Shown here one piece after another: positions 5,170-5,472 of a stretch of 5,472 nucleotides of DNA (its first letter is position 1; each line of letters starts with the position of its first letter). A model generated the notes under the pieces. The model made no database searches, was not told where the DNA came from, and saw nothing but the letters and a program-made list of their open reading frames with translations. This stretch comes from Candidatus Hermodarchaeota archaeon (lineage in GTDB: Archaea; Asgardarchaeota; Hermodarchaeia; Hermodarchaeales; Hermodarchaeaceae). Where the stretch lies: contig JAEOSA010000143.1 in assembly GCA_016840595.1 (NCBI GenBank), forward strand, positions 1 to 5,472, given 5' to 3'. A program made the position numbers and the translations under genes.

Positions 5170-5472
5170 CCATCCACTTTTGATTGAAGCAGAGAGCCTT
5201 TCTGTAAAATATCCAAACGGCGATCTAGCCCTCGAAGATGTGACTTTTACAACAGAGGCATCAACCTTTCTAGCAATAATTGGACCGAACGGATCAGGAA
5301 AGACAACTCTTGTCAAAACTATGCTAGGGCTTCTCAAGCCTTGTAGTGGTTCAATAAAAGTTCTGGGTTATGATGCGAAACGGGAGTACAATGCCATTCG
5401 ACGGTTAGTCCGGTACGTTCCTCAGCGAGACCACATCCAGCATAATGTACCCATGAAAGTTAAGGACATTGT
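5162..5472 (+). CDS. Metal ABC transporter ATP-binding protein, N-terminal part (truncated at window edge)
   Basis: Cytosolic ATPase subunit that powers import by the receptor's transporter. 103 codons are visible. Seen, numbering from CTG at 5162: core strand LLIEAESLSVKYPNG (6 to 20), Walker A GPNGSGKTT (41 to 49), LGLLKPCSGSI (55 to 65), the Q-loop YVPQRD (85 to 90) and a following NVPMKVKDI segment like the 'P-x-x-V-x-D-V' that follows the Q-loop in ZnuC/MntB-type proteins. The ABC signature and Walker B lie beyond the edge. The frame opens after TAA at 5144 and has no ATG or GTG before the conserved core. CTG at 5162 is chosen because GGAGGGG sits 6 nt upstream and the resulting N-terminus (M-TNHPLLIE) is typical; TTG at 5180 is the fallback. 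It overlaps the regulator by 8 nt, implying translational coupling. A permease gene is expected next. Confidence 0.88.
   Translation, partial: MTNHPLLIEAESLSVKYPNGDLALEDVTFTTEASTFLAIIGPNGSGKTTLVKTMLGLLKPCSGSIKVLGYDAKREYNAIRRLVRYVPQRDHIQHNVPMKVKDI

Noticed and set aside
4981..5337. 118-aa minus-strand open frame across the regulator and ATPase
   Set aside because: It is antisense to the nickel-ligand region and Walker A, both clearly coding on the plus strand.

Overview
The window looks archaeal. The leucyl-tRNA synthetase is of the archaeal/eukaryotic type and close in length to characterised archaeal enzymes. The promoters are BRE/TATA-like, several small zinc-ribbon proteins are present, and both GGAGG-type Shine-Dalgarno sites and nearly leaderless starts occur. 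Base composition is moderately A+T rich. I cannot assign a phylum from this window; the mix of features would fit a euryarchaeal, TACK or Asgard lineage.

Layout, left to right: (1) the N-terminal 59 residues of a CxxC...CxxC zinc-ribbon protein on the minus strand, running off the left edge; (2) a 252-bp divergent intergenic region with two back-to-back BRE/TATA-like promoters and a long, possibly structured leader; (3) complete leuS on the plus strand (964 aa); (4) only 4 bp beyond its stop, and convergent, a 63-aa cysteine-rich zinc-ribbon protein on the minus strand; (5) upstream of that and codirectional, a ZnuA/PsaA-type (cluster A-I) metal-binding lipoprotein-like receptor with a signal peptide and an added C-terminal membrane anchor; (6) a roughly 117-bp divergent control region rich in TTAATAA-type inverted repeats; (7) on the plus strand, a NikR-family ribbon-helix-helix regulator with all four nickel ligands in register; (8) overlapping its end, the start of an ABC ATPase of the metal-transport type, cut by the right edge.

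Features 4 to 8 form one divergent metal-uptake locus. The receptor and zinc-ribbon protein are transcribed leftward; the regulator and ATPase (with a permease expected just beyond the window) are transcribed rightward. The shared intergenic region holds two dyads whose half-sites are about two helical turns apart (21 and 23 bp), the geometry expected for a NikR tetramer. Each dyad overlaps the TATA region of one of the divergent promoters, so autoregulation and co-repression by metal is the simplest model.

The most unusual points are: a NikR-type sensor paired with a Znu/Psa-type rather than a Nik/Cbi-type transporter; a receptor that appears to have lost the two C-lobe metal ligands of its family while keeping a His-rich loop and gaining a membrane anchor; and a likely CTG start for the ATPase.
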